From Streptomyces sp. NBC_01498 (GTDB lineage: Bacteria > Actinomycetota > Actinomycetes > Streptomycetales > Streptomycetaceae), in assembly GCF_036327775.1 (NCBI RefSeq), contig NZ_CP109598.1, positions 6,801,501 to 6,865,500 on the forward strand: a stretch of 64,000 nucleotides of DNA, written 5' to 3'. Every line of letters begins with the position of its first letter. The first letter of the stretch is position 1. Positions 1-9,500 of this stretch are shown in pieces. The notes beneath the pieces were generated by a model. It had not been told where the DNA came from and made no database searches. It worked only from the letters and a program-made list of their open reading frames with translations. Both the position numbers and the translations under genes were made by a program.

Positions 1-870
1 GTCGTCGGCACGGTGCAGCTGCCCGGCCACCCGCTGCCCGACGAGTGGGCCGAACGGGAGACCCGTACCACCGCGCCGTACGAGGAGGCCGCGGGCAAGG
101 CCGCCGTCGTCGCGCTGCTCGCCGTTGCCGTGTCGTGGTCCACCGCCGCCCGCAGACACCGCCGGGTCCGACGCCGGGCGGAGCACGCGCTCGCCGGAGT
201 GCCGGACGGCGAACTCGCCGTGCTGACGGACGAGGCCGCCTACGCGTACGCGCTGCCGGGCGTACGGGACCGGCCGCCGACCGCCCGCGCGCGTGCCCGC
301 CGCGTGCGGTGGTCGTCCGTCCTGTCCCGGCCGGGTCTCCGCCGCCGGAGCCGGCGGACCGGGATCCCCGGCGGCCGGGTCGTCGTCTCGACCGCCATGC
401 TGGCGTGCCTGGACGACGGCGAGCGCGCGGCGCTCCTCGCCCATGAGCGGGCGCATCTGGCCGGGCACCACCACCGTTATCTGCTCACGGTCCGCTTCGC
501 CGCGCGCGCCAACCCGCTGCTGAGGCCGCTGCGTTCGGCCGTCGCGTACACAACGGAGCGCTGGGCCGACGAGGAGGCGGCGCGTGTGACCGGCGAGCGC
601 CGGGTCGTGGCGCGGGCCATCGGCAAGGCGGCCCTCGTCTCACGGGGCACCCCCACCCCCACGCTGGCGGGCTTCGCCGCGCCCGGCCCCGTACCCCGCC
701 GGGTGGCCGCACTCCTGGAGCCCGCGCCGTCACCCGTGAGCTGGCCGTCGGTCTTCACCGCCGTGGGCCTGGCGGCATGGGCGGCGGCGGCCGGGACACT
801 GGGCTCCGCACTCTCCTCGGCGAACGCGACGGTCACGCTCTTCCTCGTCCTCAAGGCCGGGCCGTTGTGA
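1..870 (+). CDS. M56-type membrane metallopeptidase, 5' end outside window
   Basis: The frame is open from base 1 to TGA at 868-870, so the N-terminus lies upstream of the window. A hydrophobic segment early in the visible part is followed by a basic stretch and then a zinc-peptidase motif HERAH (HExxH type). A glutamate in TERWADEEAA downstream could be the third zinc ligand. A second hydrophobic segment ends the protein. This layout fits the M56/BlaR1-like family of membrane metallopeptidases, which often sit beside BlaI/MecI-type repressors in actinobacteria. No repressor gene is visible because the upstream side is cut off. The substrate is unknown. Confidence 0.8.
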   Translation, partial: VVGTVQLPGHPLPDEWAERETRTTAPYEEAAGKAAVVALLAVAVSWSTAARRHRRVRRRAEHALAGVPDGELAVLTDEAAYAYALPGVRDRPPTARARARRVRWSSVLSRPGLRRRSRRTGIPGGRVVVSTAMLACLDDGERAALLAHERAHLAGHHHRYLLTVRFAARANPLLRPLRSAVAYTTERWADEEAARVTGERRVVARAIGKAALVSRGTPTPTLAGFAAPGPVPRRVAALLEPAPSPVSWPSVFTAVGLAAWAAAAGTLGSALSSANATVTLFLVLKAGPL

Positions 871-1209
871 GCCCCGGCGGGTGTGCGCCTACCCGGCCAA
901 ACCCCGGCCCGCCCCGGCTCCGGACCCGATCCGGACGGTCCGCCGGACCGGGCCCCTCGGACGCCGCCGGGGCTGTGTCTGCCACGTAGCGACGGGTGCG
1001 CGACGCCCGGCACGCACGCTCTCCCCGCGACGACCCGAGGGGCACGGGAAGTCCCCCCGTGTCGTCGGAGTCGGCCACATACGGCCGGGCCGTCCGCCAC
1101 GCCGATCTCCGTCGTGCGAGCGCACTCACCGGCGCGAGGACATCAGCCGTTCCGGGACGGGCCCCTGCCCTGCCCCACGGGCGGCCGACCCCACGTGCCG
1201 GACCCGGAC
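871..1209. other. Intergenic stretch between convergent genes, nothing identified
   Basis: This is about 340 bases between the ends of the peptidase gene and the terB-like gene. Open frames here are G+C-rich shadows without a credible ribosome binding site or protein motif. I see no clear terminator hairpin. Confidence 0.5.
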
Positions 1210-1665
1210 CTAGACGTCGAACTCCTGCGGCTGGAGACCGAGCGCGAGGCACGCCTCACGGACCACGGCCCGCTCCTGCGCGTCGAAGTTGCCGTCCGCG
1301 CCGCCGATGATGATGCCGATCTGGACGACCGCCCGTGCCTCCTCCGGCTTCTTCTTCGCCTTGGCGACCTCCTGGAGCACATTGACCCTGCCCAGCGCCG
1401 GGTCGGCCAGCAGCTGGTTCAGATAGTCGTCGAAGCGCTTCTGGAGATCCGCCGGCGGGAAGTTCCGCAGCACGTCGTTGCTCATGATCAGCTGAGTGAC
1501 CCGCTGACGCTCGGCCGGGTCGACGGAGCCGTCCGCAGCCGCGACCAGGGCGCACATGGCCATGCCGGCGTCACGGAACGCACCGCTCTTCAAGTCGTGT
1601 TTCTTCGCCTCCAGCTGGGTCTGCATCGTCTGGGCGGATTCCTTGATGCGATCCCACAGGGCCAT
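1210..1665 (-). CDS. TerB-family (tellurite-resistance type) protein
   Basis: This encodes 151 residues beginning MALWDRIKES. The protein is helical, with two acidic metal-binding-like segments: AAADGSVDPAER near residue 50 and GGADGNFDAQER near residue 125. That duplicated helix-acidic-loop arrangement is typical of TerB domain proteins. TerB proteins are linked to stress responses and membrane-associated metal sensing; no enzyme activity is established. It is transcribed alone, convergent with the M56 gene. An inverted repeat about 60 bases upstream of the start may be its operator. Confidence 0.85.
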   Translation of the reverse strand: MALWDRIKESAQTMQTQLEAKKHDLKSGAFRDAGMAMCALVAAADGSVDPAERQRVTQLIMSNDVLRNFPPADLQKRFDDYLNQLLADPALGRVNVLQEVAKAKKKPEEARAVVQIGIIIGGADGNFDAQERAVVREACLALGLQPQEFDV

Positions 1666-1725
1666 GAATGCTCCGCATGTCTCGGACCGCCCGCACCGGG
1701 AGGAGCCGGCACGGACAGTGGCTTC

Positions 1726-1743
1726 TTCTACAGTGATGTAGAA
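1726..1743. promoter_or_regulatory. Inverted repeat upstream of the terB-like gene
   Basis: TTCTAC and GTAGAA face each other across 6 bases. It lies 60 bases upstream of the terB-like start and just downstream of the monooxygenase stop, so it is placed to act as a repressor site or to overlap a promoter. It loosely recalls TACA..TGTA operators of BlaI/CopY regulators, but the spacing is wider (4 rather than 2 bases). Confidence 0.4.
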
Positions 1744-1747
1744 GTTA

Positions 1748-3283
1748 TCAGGTCCCCGCGACGAGTCCGCTCCCCGTGGCCGAACTGGCGGACTCTCGCC
1801 ACATCGGCGGTGCGGCGGGTGTGCGGGGCGCCGGAGCGAACAGCACGGCGCGCGCGACGCGCGGTGCGAACAGCACCTTCAGCGGCGCCGACAGATGAAG
1901 CGCGGCCCGGAACGCCGTACCGACGACCGGGTCGGCGCCCGCCCGCCTCTCCACCCGGGCCAGATACCAGGTCGTGGGCCGGTCCACCGTACGGACCCGT
2001 GCCGCCTCGCCGAGCGCGCCCGGCATGTTCCTGTCCGCCCCGGACGAGATGCCCCACGCCTGCCGCGCGGCGCCCATGATCGCCCGCTGCACGCGGAGCG
2101 TCGTGGGCGTACGCCGCCGGTCCGTCAGCGCGTCGCGCAGCGCGACGGCGCCCAGCGCGGCCACGGTCATGCCCTGCCCGTAGACGGGGTTGAAGGTGCA
2201 CAGGGCGTCGCCCGTGGAGAGGAAACCGGCCGGGCGGCGGCCCGGACGGTCGTACCGCCGGCGGACGTTCGCGGTGCCGCGGAACGCCCGTACGGGCGAG
2301 ACCGGTTCGGCCCGGGTCAGCCACTCGCGCAGCAGCGGGTGCGGCAGACGCGCCGTGAATTCCTCGAACTCCTTGTCGTTCGACGGGGGTTCGCAGCCCC
2401 GCGTCCCGGAGAGCGTGACGAGATAGCGGCCGTCCTCGATCGGCAGCGCCACCGCCCCGTACACCTGTGCCGGGTTGGGGACGATGTTGTAGCCGATGGT
2501 GTCGGTGATGTCGCCGTCCGCGCCGGGGACGTAGAGACGGGTGGCGTAGGCGAGCCCGCTGTCGAGCCGCTCCTCCCTCGGGGGTTCGGCGCCGACCGCC
2601 GTCAGCCAGTCGGCCGCCCGGGACGCGCGCCCGGAGGCGTCCACGACCAGGTCGGCGGTCAGCGCGCGGGTCACGACCCCGCCGCGCGGCCCGCCCGCTC
2701 CTGCCTCGGCCGCGTCCGCGATGCCGTCCGCGTCGGTCCTCTCAGTCGCGTCCGTTCCGCCCGTCGCATCCGGCGCCGCCCTGTTCCGCGCCCCGGCGCC
2801 GCGCTCCCGGAGCAGGACGCCGGTCGTCCGGACCGCGTCCCCGAGCAGTCCCACGACCTCCGTGCCCTCCACGACCCGGACACGCGGGTCCGCCAGGACC
2901 CGGCGCCGTACGAGCCATTCGACCAACGGCCGCGTGCCGGTGAGGATATGGGCGGTGGCGGGCGTGCGGCGATACCAGGTGCCCGCCTGCCACTGCACCA
3001 GGTCGCTCGGCATCCCCACCCAGGGCGCTCCGTGCTCCCGCAGTTCACCGACGATGCCGGGAAGCAGCGCCTCCAGCGCCGACTGGCCCCCGGCCAGCAG
3101 CGCGTGGATGTGGCCGCCCTGCGGCACACCGGAGCGGGGCCGTGCCCCGTCGGGGAGCCGGTCGCGTTCCACGATCGTCACCCGGTCGGCGTGCGAGGCG
3201 AGTACGTGCGCCGCGAGGAGGCCGGCGATGCTCCCACCGATCACCACCGCGTGGCGCGCCGACCGATCCGCTTCGTCGTCCAT
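1748..3283 (-). CDS. FAD-dependent monooxygenase/oxidoreductase
   Basis: About 511 residues. An FAD-binding Rossmann motif VVIGGSIAGLLAA lies at the N-terminus, followed by VERDRLP (ribose-binding acidic residue). A late DLVVDASGRAS and STGDALCTFNPVYGQGM form the second FAD/phosphate contact. This pattern is typical of flavoprotein hydroxylases and squalene epoxidase-like enzymes. Residues about 161-203 are a low-complexity Ala/Gly/Thr/Asp insert that probably loops out. I prefer the ATG at 3283 because GGGAG sits 8 bases upstream; an ATG at 3289 is possible. The substrate is unknown and no biosynthetic partner is adjacent. Confidence 0.85.
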   Translation of the reverse strand: MDDEADRSARHAVVIGGSIAGLLAAHVLASHADRVTIVERDRLPDGARPRSGVPQGGHIHALLAGGQSALEALLPGIVGELREHGAPWVGMPSDLVQWQAGTWYRRTPATAHILTGTRPLVEWLVRRRVLADPRVRVVEGTEVVGLLGDAVRTTGVLLRERGAGARNRAAPDATGGTDATERTDADGIADAAEAGAGGPRGGVVTRALTADLVVDASGRASRAADWLTAVGAEPPREERLDSGLAYATRLYVPGADGDITDTIGYNIVPNPAQVYGAVALPIEDGRYLVTLSGTRGCEPPSNDKEFEEFTARLPHPLLREWLTRAEPVSPVRAFRGTANVRRRYDRPGRRPAGFLSTGDALCTFNPVYGQGMTVAALGAVALRDALTDRRRTPTTLRVQRAIMGAARQAWGISSGADRNMPGALGEAARVRTVDRPTTWYLARVERRAGADPVVGTAFRAALHLSAPLKVLFAPRVARAVLFAPAPRTPAAPPMWRESASSATGSGLVAGT

Positions 3284-3299
3284 GCCCATGTCTCCCGTT

Positions 3300-3319
3300 T
3301 CGTACGGTGGTTGATACGA
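3300..3319. promoter_or_regulatory. Inverted repeat upstream of the monooxygenase gene
   Basis: TCGTA and TACGA are separated by 10 bases, about 17 bases upstream of the monooxygenase start. This is a possible regulator site; no cognate regulator is adjacent. Confidence 0.3.
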
Positions 3320-3554
3320 GAGTCCAGTATGTCGGAACTGACGGAGTGTGTGGAGTCGTACTCGTAAGGTGAGTGGGCGTCCGCGTGTTGACGGGCGACC
3401 GTTCGGGGACCCGTACTCATGTGCGGGACGCGACTTCGGGACCGGCCGGTACGCCGCCGGTTTCGGGATGTGCCGCAGCCGGTCGGCCTGCGTCCCTCCG
3501 TGGTCTCAGCCGGCTCGGCGAGCACGGGCCGGTGTTCCCGGTGAGGTCCCCCGC

Positions 3555-3766
3555 GGGACCATCCCCGCGCGACGCGGGGAACGGGTCGCGCTCAAGGCGA
3601 CGAAGGCCGCGACCGTGGGATCACCCCCGCAGACGCGGGGAGTTGCCGGCGCGGAAGGTGATCAGACCTTTCTCGAAGGGACCATTCCCGCCTGCGCGGG
3701 GAATTCCGGCCGCAGTGCTTCGACCCTGCGTGATCCGCGGACCGTTCTGCGCGCGCGGCGAGCGGA
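3555..3766 (+). CRISPR. Short degenerate type I-E-like CRISPR array, no cas genes nearby
   Basis: Three related 29-base units start at 3555, 3617 and 3678. Each begins GGGAYCA, has a C-rich then G-rich palindromic core, and ends in GGGGA plus 3-4 variable bases. The GGGGA ends lie exactly 61 bases apart (3576, 3637, 3698), which is a 29-base repeat plus 32-base spacer. A fourth, weaker unit starts at 3738 (CGGACCGTTC, then GCGCGGCGAG) with one base deleted. The repeat resembles the GGGACCATCCCCGC type known from actinobacterial type I-E arrays. The copies differ from one another at several positions, so the array looks old and inactive. The rest of 3373-4025 contains no supported gene. Confidence 0.68.
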
Positions 3767-4025
3767 CCGGGGCCCGGCGAACCTTGGCGGCGGGCAAGGC
3801 CGTTCTCGATAGATCATGCCGGAGCGGCCGACGTGCGCACAGCGGACCGGCCGCGCCGGGCCTCTTCCGAACGGCCGACGCTCATCAGGGTCCAACTCGC
3901 CGGACAGCCGCGCCGCGTCGCCGACCGGGTCAGCAGCGCACCGGCCAACGCCGCACTCCGCAGGACGAGTTGAACCGACTGCGGCCCGTTGCGCCCCAAC
4001 GGCCCCCGCCCCGTCGGAATCCCCG

Positions 4026-4439
4026 TCAGACCTTGCGGTAGCTGTACGCCTCCACGGCCGCCGCCTCCACCGCGTCCAGGTCCCCGCCCGCCGACGCCGT
4101 GACGACGGCCGCGACCGCGCCCTCGACGAACGGGGCGTCCACCAGCCGTGCGTCCGGGGGCAGTTCGTCGCCCTCCGCCAGCATCGACTTGACCGTCAGT
4201 ACGGCGCTGCCGAGATCCACCAGGACGGCGACGCCCGCGCCCTGGTCCACGCGGGCGGCGGCGCCCGCTATCAGCTCGGCGCTCGTGCCGAGTCCGCCGT
4301 CGGGGGTGCCCCCGGCGGCGGCCACCGGAGCGGTCGGGCCGCCGCCCGCGAGCCCGGTCGCCAGGTCGGCGACCGCCTCGGCGACCGCCCGGCTGTGCGA
4401 GACGAGGACCACGCCCACGGAGGGCTTCGCCGTACTCAT
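4026..4439 (-). CDS. dhaM: PTS-dependent dihydroxyacetone kinase phosphoryl-donor subunit DhaM
   Basis: A protein of 137 residues containing one mannose-type EIIA domain. The expected phosphorylated histidine is in VGVVLVSHSRAVAEAV, and VLVDLGSAVLTVKSML is a conserved family segment. It passes phosphate from the sugar phosphotransferase system to ADP bound on DhaL. It has only the EIIA part, without the HPr and EI-like domains of the E. coli protein. The start overlaps the dhaL stop in an ATGA arrangement, so the two are translationally coupled. Confidence 0.93.
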   Translation of the reverse strand: MSTAKPSVGVVLVSHSRAVAEAVADLATGLAGGGPTAPVAAAGGTPDGGLGTSAELIAGAAARVDQGAGVAVLVDLGSAVLTVKSMLAEGDELPPDARLVDAPFVEGAVAAVVTASAGGDLDAVEAAAVEAYSYRKV

Positions 4440-5059
4440 CGGCCCGCCGCCGTGGCGAGGGCCGCGATCAGCAGCGCGGCGGAGGTGGCGCCCGGGTCCT
4501 GATGCCCGATGCTGCGTTCACCGAGATAACTGGCCCGGCCCTTGCGGGCCTGGAGCGGCACGGTCGCCTCCGCGCCCTCGTCGGCGGCGGTCGCCGCCGC
4601 CGCGAACGAGGTGCCGAGCGCCGCCACCGCGGGCTCCAGCGCGTCGATCATCGTCTTGTCCCCGGCCTTCGCGCCGCCGAGCTGCGCGACGGCCGCGACC
4701 CCGGCGCCCAGCGCCTCGGTCAGCTGGGCGGGCGTGACCTCGGCGGTGTCGCCGAGGGCCTTGCCCGTACGGCGCAGCAGCGTCCCGTACAGCGGGCCGG
4801 AGGCGCCGCCCACCGTGGAGATCAACTGCCGCCCCGCGAGGGTCAGTACGGCGCCGGGCGTGGTCGGCGGCTCCTTGTCCAGCGCCGCGGACACGGCGCG
4901 GAAACCGCGCTGGAGATTGCTGCCGTGGTCGGCGTCGCCGATCGCCGAGTCCAGCTCGGTGAGCCGGTCGGCCGCCTCTTCCACGGAGGCGGCGGCCGTC
5001 GTGAGCCAGCGGCGGAAGAAGTCGACGTCGAGCACCGGCGCGGGATCCTGGTCGGACAC
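4436..5059 (-). CDS. dhaL: Dihydroxyacetone kinase ADP-binding subunit DhaL
   Basis: A protein of 207 residues with the DhaL nucleotide/Mg signature SAIGDADHGSNLQRG and the downstream GGASGPLYGT and GAKAGDKTMIDAL segments. DhaL holds ADP, accepts phosphate from DhaM and transfers it to dihydroxyacetone bound by DhaK. It is the middle gene of dhaK-dhaL-dhaM. The 151-base gap to dhaK contains short imperfect direct repeats (GCTTCGGAC/GGGC) but no clear terminator. Confidence 0.95.
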   Translation of the reverse strand: MSDQDPAPVLDVDFFRRWLTTAAASVEEAADRLTELDSAIGDADHGSNLQRGFRAVSAALDKEPPTTPGAVLTLAGRQLISTVGGASGPLYGTLLRRTGKALGDTAEVTPAQLTEALGAGVAAVAQLGGAKAGDKTMIDALEPAVAALGTSFAAAATAADEGAEATVPLQARKGRASYLGERSIGHQDPGATSAALLIAALATAAGR

Positions 5060-5210
5060 GGGGCCTCCTCGAAGAGCTTCGGACAGAAGTGCTTCGGACG
5101 GAAGAGCTGTCGGGCGGGCGTGCTTCGGGCAGGAGAGTGCCGTTCCTGCGGGCCGGGCGCGCGGGGCGGGCCCACGGGGACCGGCCCACGCGCGCCCCGG
5201 GAGCCGGGGG

Positions 5211-6203
5211 TCAGCGGCCCCAGCGTAGCGCGGGCGTCTGGACCGGCGCGTCCCACAACCGCAGCAGGTCCTCGTCGACCTGACAGAGTGTCACCGAACA
5301 TCCGGCCATGTCGAGCGAGGTCACGTAGTTGCCGACGAGCGTGCGGGCCACCGCCACGCCGCGCTCGGCGAGGACGCGCTGCACCTCGGCGTTGAAGCCG
5401 TACAGCTCCAACAGCGGTGTCGCACCCATGCCGTTGACGAGCGCGATCACCGGGCCCGACGGGCGGAGGTCCTCCAGCACGGCGTCCACGGCGAAGTCCG
5501 CGATCTCGCGCGAGGTCATCATCGCGCGCCGCTCGCGCCCCGGCTCACCGTGGATGCCGATGCCCAACTCCAGCTCGCCGTCCGGGAGATCGAAGGTCGG
5601 GCTGCCCTTGGCCGGGGTGGTCACCGCGCTCAGCGCGACACCGAAACTCCGCGCGCTGTCGTTCACCTGCCGGCCGATCGCCTCGACCCGGTCCAGCGCC
5701 GCGCCCTCCTCGGCGGCGGCGCCGGCGATCTTCTCGACGAACAGCGTGGCGCCCGTGCCCCGGCGGCCCGCCGTGAACAGGCTGTCCGTCACGGCGACGT
5801 CGTCGTTGACCAGTACCTTGCCGACCCGGATGCCCTCGTCCTCGGCCAGCTCGGCGGCCATGTCGAAGTTGAGGACGTCCCCCGTGTAGTTCTTGACGAT
5901 GAACAGGACCCCGGCACCGCTGTCGACCGCGCTGGCGGCCCGCACCATCTGATCCGGTACGGGACTGGTGAAGACCTCACCGGGACAGGCGGCGGAGAGC
6001 ATTCCCGGCCCCACGAACCCGCCGTGCAGCGGCTCGTGCCCGGAGCCGCCGCCGGAGACGAGCCCGACCTTTCCCTCGACGGGCGCGTCCCGGCGTACGA
6101 CGACACGGTTGTCCACGTCGACGGAGAGCTCGGGGTGCGCGGCGGCCATCCCCCGGAGGCCGTCGGCGACCACGGTCTCCGGGACGTTGATGAGCATCTT
6201 CAT
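5211..6203 (-). CDS. dhaK: Dihydroxyacetone kinase substrate-binding subunit DhaK
   Basis: A protein of 330 residues, the usual length. It has SGGGSGHEPLHGGFVG near residues 50-65 and the substrate-binding histidine His218 in GIGIHGEPGRE, which forms the hemiaminal with dihydroxyacetone in this family. The start at 6203 (MKMLINVPET) has GGGGAG upstream at good spacing. With DhaL and DhaM it makes dihydroxyacetone phosphate for glycolysis. It is the first gene of the operon, divergent from the kinase-aminotransferase fusion. Confidence 0.95.
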   Translation of the reverse strand: MKMLINVPETVVADGLRGMAAAHPELSVDVDNRVVVRRDAPVEGKVGLVSGGGSGHEPLHGGFVGPGMLSAACPGEVFTSPVPDQMVRAASAVDSGAGVLFIVKNYTGDVLNFDMAAELAEDEGIRVGKVLVNDDVAVTDSLFTAGRRGTGATLFVEKIAGAAAEEGAALDRVEAIGRQVNDSARSFGVALSAVTTPAKGSPTFDLPDGELELGIGIHGEPGRERRAMMTSREIADFAVDAVLEDLRPSGPVIALVNGMGATPLLELYGFNAEVQRVLAERGVAVARTLVGNYVTSLDMAGCSVTLCQVDEDLLRLWDAPVQTPALRWGR

Positions 6204-6509
6204 GGATTCTCCCCAGTGGGCTGGCGGCTCTGTCACTGACCGGATCCTGACTCCGCCGGGGCGGGGCAGGCTCTGTGAGACGTGGCTGAGGACACGGGGC
6301 TTCGGTAGGCCACTCGGGTCCAGTATTCCAATAACACCGGCATCGGACACGGCTTCGGGGGCACGGGCCCGACGCCGCCGGGGGCATACGTCCGTTCGGG
6401 TGAGGCGCGCGGGCGGAGCGCGCCGGCCGGACCGGGGCGGATCGGACCGCCTTCCCTCCCGGATCCATCGCCCTGCCGTCCCCTGCGGCATGCCCCCGCG
6501 GCCGGGCCG
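6204..6509. promoter_or_regulatory. Divergent promoter region between dhaK and the kinase-aminotransferase gene
   Basis: No gene is supported here. The stretch near 6318-6340 is unusually A/T-rich. On the minus strand it reads TATTGGAATACTGGA, with TGGA repeated, and lies about 115-130 bases before dhaK. It is a candidate promoter or operator for the dha operon, though I cannot assign -35 and -10 boxes. Confidence 0.35.
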
Positions 6510-6538
6510 TTGACAGGCGCATCGCGCCTGGTTACATT
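6510..6538 (+). promoter_or_regulatory. Sigma-70-like promoter of the kinase-aminotransferase gene
   Basis: TTGACA at 6510-6515 is followed after 17 bases by TACATT at 6533-6538. A LacI-like operator begins 2 bases after the -10 box and would cover the transcription start. Confidence 0.7.
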
Positions 6539-6539
6539 G

Positions 6540-6558
6540 CGCCGGAACGATCCGGCAC
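6540..6558. promoter_or_regulatory. LacI-type operator, copy 1
   Basis: CGCCGGAACGATCCGGCAC, identical to 10946-10964. The core GCCGGAA-CG-ATCCGGC is a near-perfect inverted repeat around a central CG, the usual design of LacI-family operators. It sits directly downstream of the -10 box, a repressing position. Confidence 0.75.
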
Positions 6559-6599
6559 GCAGCGCGCGGAGCCGGGTCAGACGCTCGGAGGGGAGCAGA

Positions 6600-9500
6600 A
6601 TGGGGTACTCGGCCGCGGACTGGCAGGTGCCGTCCATGGTTCCCCTCGACGACGCCGCGGTGGCGGACGCGTTGGGGGAACTGTTCGGCGTACGCGGAAC
6701 CGTCCGGGATCTCGGCAGCCAGCAGGACCGGAACTACCGGGTGCGTACGGAGTCCGGCGGCGACCACGTCCTGAAGATCGCCAACCCGGTCACCGACCCC
6801 GCCACGCTGCTGGCCCAGGTCACCGCCTGCGCCCGCCTCGCCGACGCCCACCCCGGCCTCCGGCTGCCCCGCGCGCGGCCGGGCGCAGACGGCGGCTACG
6901 TCCAGCGGATGACCGTCGACGGGGTGACGCTGCACTGCCGCCTCTTCGACTACGTACCGGGCGAGCCGATCATGGACAGCCGCTACCTCGCGCCGGGCGT
7001 CGTCGCCCGGCTCGGCGAACTCGCCGGGTCCACGGCGTCCTCGCTGGCCGCGCTCACCGTGCCGGACGCCGGACGGCCCCGGCTGTGGGACCTGCGCAAC
7101 GCGGCGGACGTCGTGGAGGCCCTGGCCCCCTTCATGACCGACCGCGCACGCGCCGACCGGGTGCTGAGCGAGGCCCGCGCCGCCCGGGAACGGCTGCGCC
7201 CCCTTGAGGACCTGTTGCCGGTCCAGGTGATCCACGGCGACCTCACCGACAACAACGTGGTGTGCGAACGGGGCCCGGACGGGCGGCCCGTGCCCGTCGG
7301 CGTGATCGACTTCGGCGACCTCGGGGACGGCTGGACGGTCGCCGAACTCGCCGTCACCTGCGCGTCGGTCCTCCACCACCACGGCGCCGGCCCGGCGTCG
7401 GTCCTGCCCGCCGTGCGCGCCTTCCACCGGGCCCGCCCGCTGGACGGAGCGGAGACCGACGCGCTGTGGCCGCTCGTCGTCCTGCGGACCGCGGTGCTGG
7501 TCGTGAGCGGGCGGTACGACGTGCTCCAGGACCCCGGCAACGTCTACGCGGAGACCGCGCTGGAGCGCGAGTGGGCGATGTTCGAGGCAGCCGCGTCGGT
7601 TCCGGCCGAGGTCATGGGGGCCCAACTGCGGGCGGCCCTCGGCCACCCCGCGCCGTCAGGCCCCCCGACAGGCGTGCACCCGCTCCTGCCACACCCGGAC
7701 ACGGACCCGGCCGCCGTCGCGGAGACGGTCGAGACCCTGGACCTGTCGGTGACCGGTGACGCACTGGACGCCGGGCGCTGGCTGGAGGCCGGTGCCGAAT
7801 CGGCCCTGGCCGCACGGGAGTTGGAGGGGGATCGTACGGGCGTACGGACCCGGCACGGCGAGTACCGGCTGACCCGCTCCCGGCCGGGCGAACCGGACGC
7901 GCCGACACTCGCCCTCGGTGTCGATCTGTGGGTCGCGGCGCCCACGGCGCTGCGGGCCCCGTGGGACGGGGTGCTCCTGAGGCACGCGCCGAACGGGGTG
8001 ACGCTGCGCACCGACGGCGGCTGGAGCCTGATCGTTGAAGGCGTTGAAGGCGTTGAAGGCGTTGAAGGCGTTGAAGGCGTCGAAGGCGTTGAAGGCGTCG
8101 AGCCGGCCGAGGACGAGGGCCGGGCCGTTCCCGCCGGGACGCCGCTCGGCACCGTCGTACCCCGGCCTGACGGCACCGCCGCGCGTCTCCAGCTCTCCCG
8201 GCTGACCGACCGGCCGACGCCCCGGGCGGTCCCCCCGGGTCTGGCGGACGGCTGGCTCGCGGTCTGCCCCGACCCCGCCGCGCTGTTCGCACCGGCACCG
8301 GCACCGGCACCCACGGACCCGGACGCGGACCCGGACCCGGACGCGGACCCGGACCCGGACGCCGAGCCCGCCCGCGCGGACACCGCGCCCGCCACCGAGA
8401 GCGGCGGCGCCCGGCCCGACAGCCGCAGCACCGCCCCCGCTCTCCTCGAACGCCGCGACCGTTCCTTCGCCGCCGTACAGGAGCACTACTTCGAGGCGCC
8501 GCCCCGTATCGAGCGCGGCTGGCGGGAGCACCTCGTCGACACCGAGGGCCGCTGCTACCTGGACATGCTCAACAACGTGACCATCCTCGGCCACGGCCAC
8601 CCGGGGCTCGGCGAGGCGGTCCACCGGCAGTGGCGGCGCCTCAACACCAACTCCCGTTTCCACTACGAGTCGGTGGTCGCCCTCTCGGAACGGCTGGCCG
8701 GGCTGCTGCCCGACGGCCTGGACACCGTGTTCCTGGTGAACAGCGGCTCCGAGGCGGTCGACCTGGCGCTGCGCCTGACCTGGGCCGCCGCCGGGCGGCA
8801 GGACGTCGTCGCGGTGGGGGAGGCGTACCACGGCTGGACGTACGCCTCCGACGCCGTCTCGACCTCGGTCGCCGACAATCCCGGCGCCCTCACCTCCCGC
8901 CCCGACTGGGTGCACGTGCTGCCCGCGCCGAACTCCTACCGGGGACTCCACCGGGGCCCGGACGCCGCCCGATACGGCCCGCTCGCGGCGGAGGCGATCA
9001 CGGAGCTGGCCCGCTCGGGCCGCCCGCCCGCCGCGTTCATCTGCGAGCCGTACTACGGCAACGCCGGAGGCATGGCGCTGCCCGACGGCTATCTCCGCCA
9101 GGTGTACGAGGCGACCCGCGCGGCGGGCGGGCTGTGCGTCGCCGACGAGGTGCAGGTCGGCTACGGGCGGCTCGGCTCGCACTTCTGGGGCTTCGAACAG
9201 CAGGGCGTCGTGCCGGACGTCGTCACCGTCGCCAAGGCGATGGGCAACGGCCACCCGCTGGGCGCGGTGATCACCCGCAAGGAGATCGCCGACGCGTACC
9301 GCACCCAGGGCTACTTCTTCTCCTCGGCCGGCGGCAGCCCCGTCAGCTCGGTCGTCGGGCTCACCGTGCTCGACGCGCTGCGCGACGAAGGGCTCCAGGA
9401 GAACGCCCGGACCGTGGGCGGTCATCTGCGGGAGCGGCTGGAGGAACTGGCCGGCCGGCACCCGCTGATCGGCGCGGTGCACGGCACGGGGCTCTACCTG

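Noticed and set aside
883..2079. Plus-strand open frame across terB and the monooxygenase 3' end
   Set aside because: It is a mirror of the terB-like gene with no protein motif.
6204..7646. Upstream extension of the dhaK frame
   Set aside because: The frame stays open only by base composition. The ATG at 6203 has a good ribosome site and the family's standard N-terminus.
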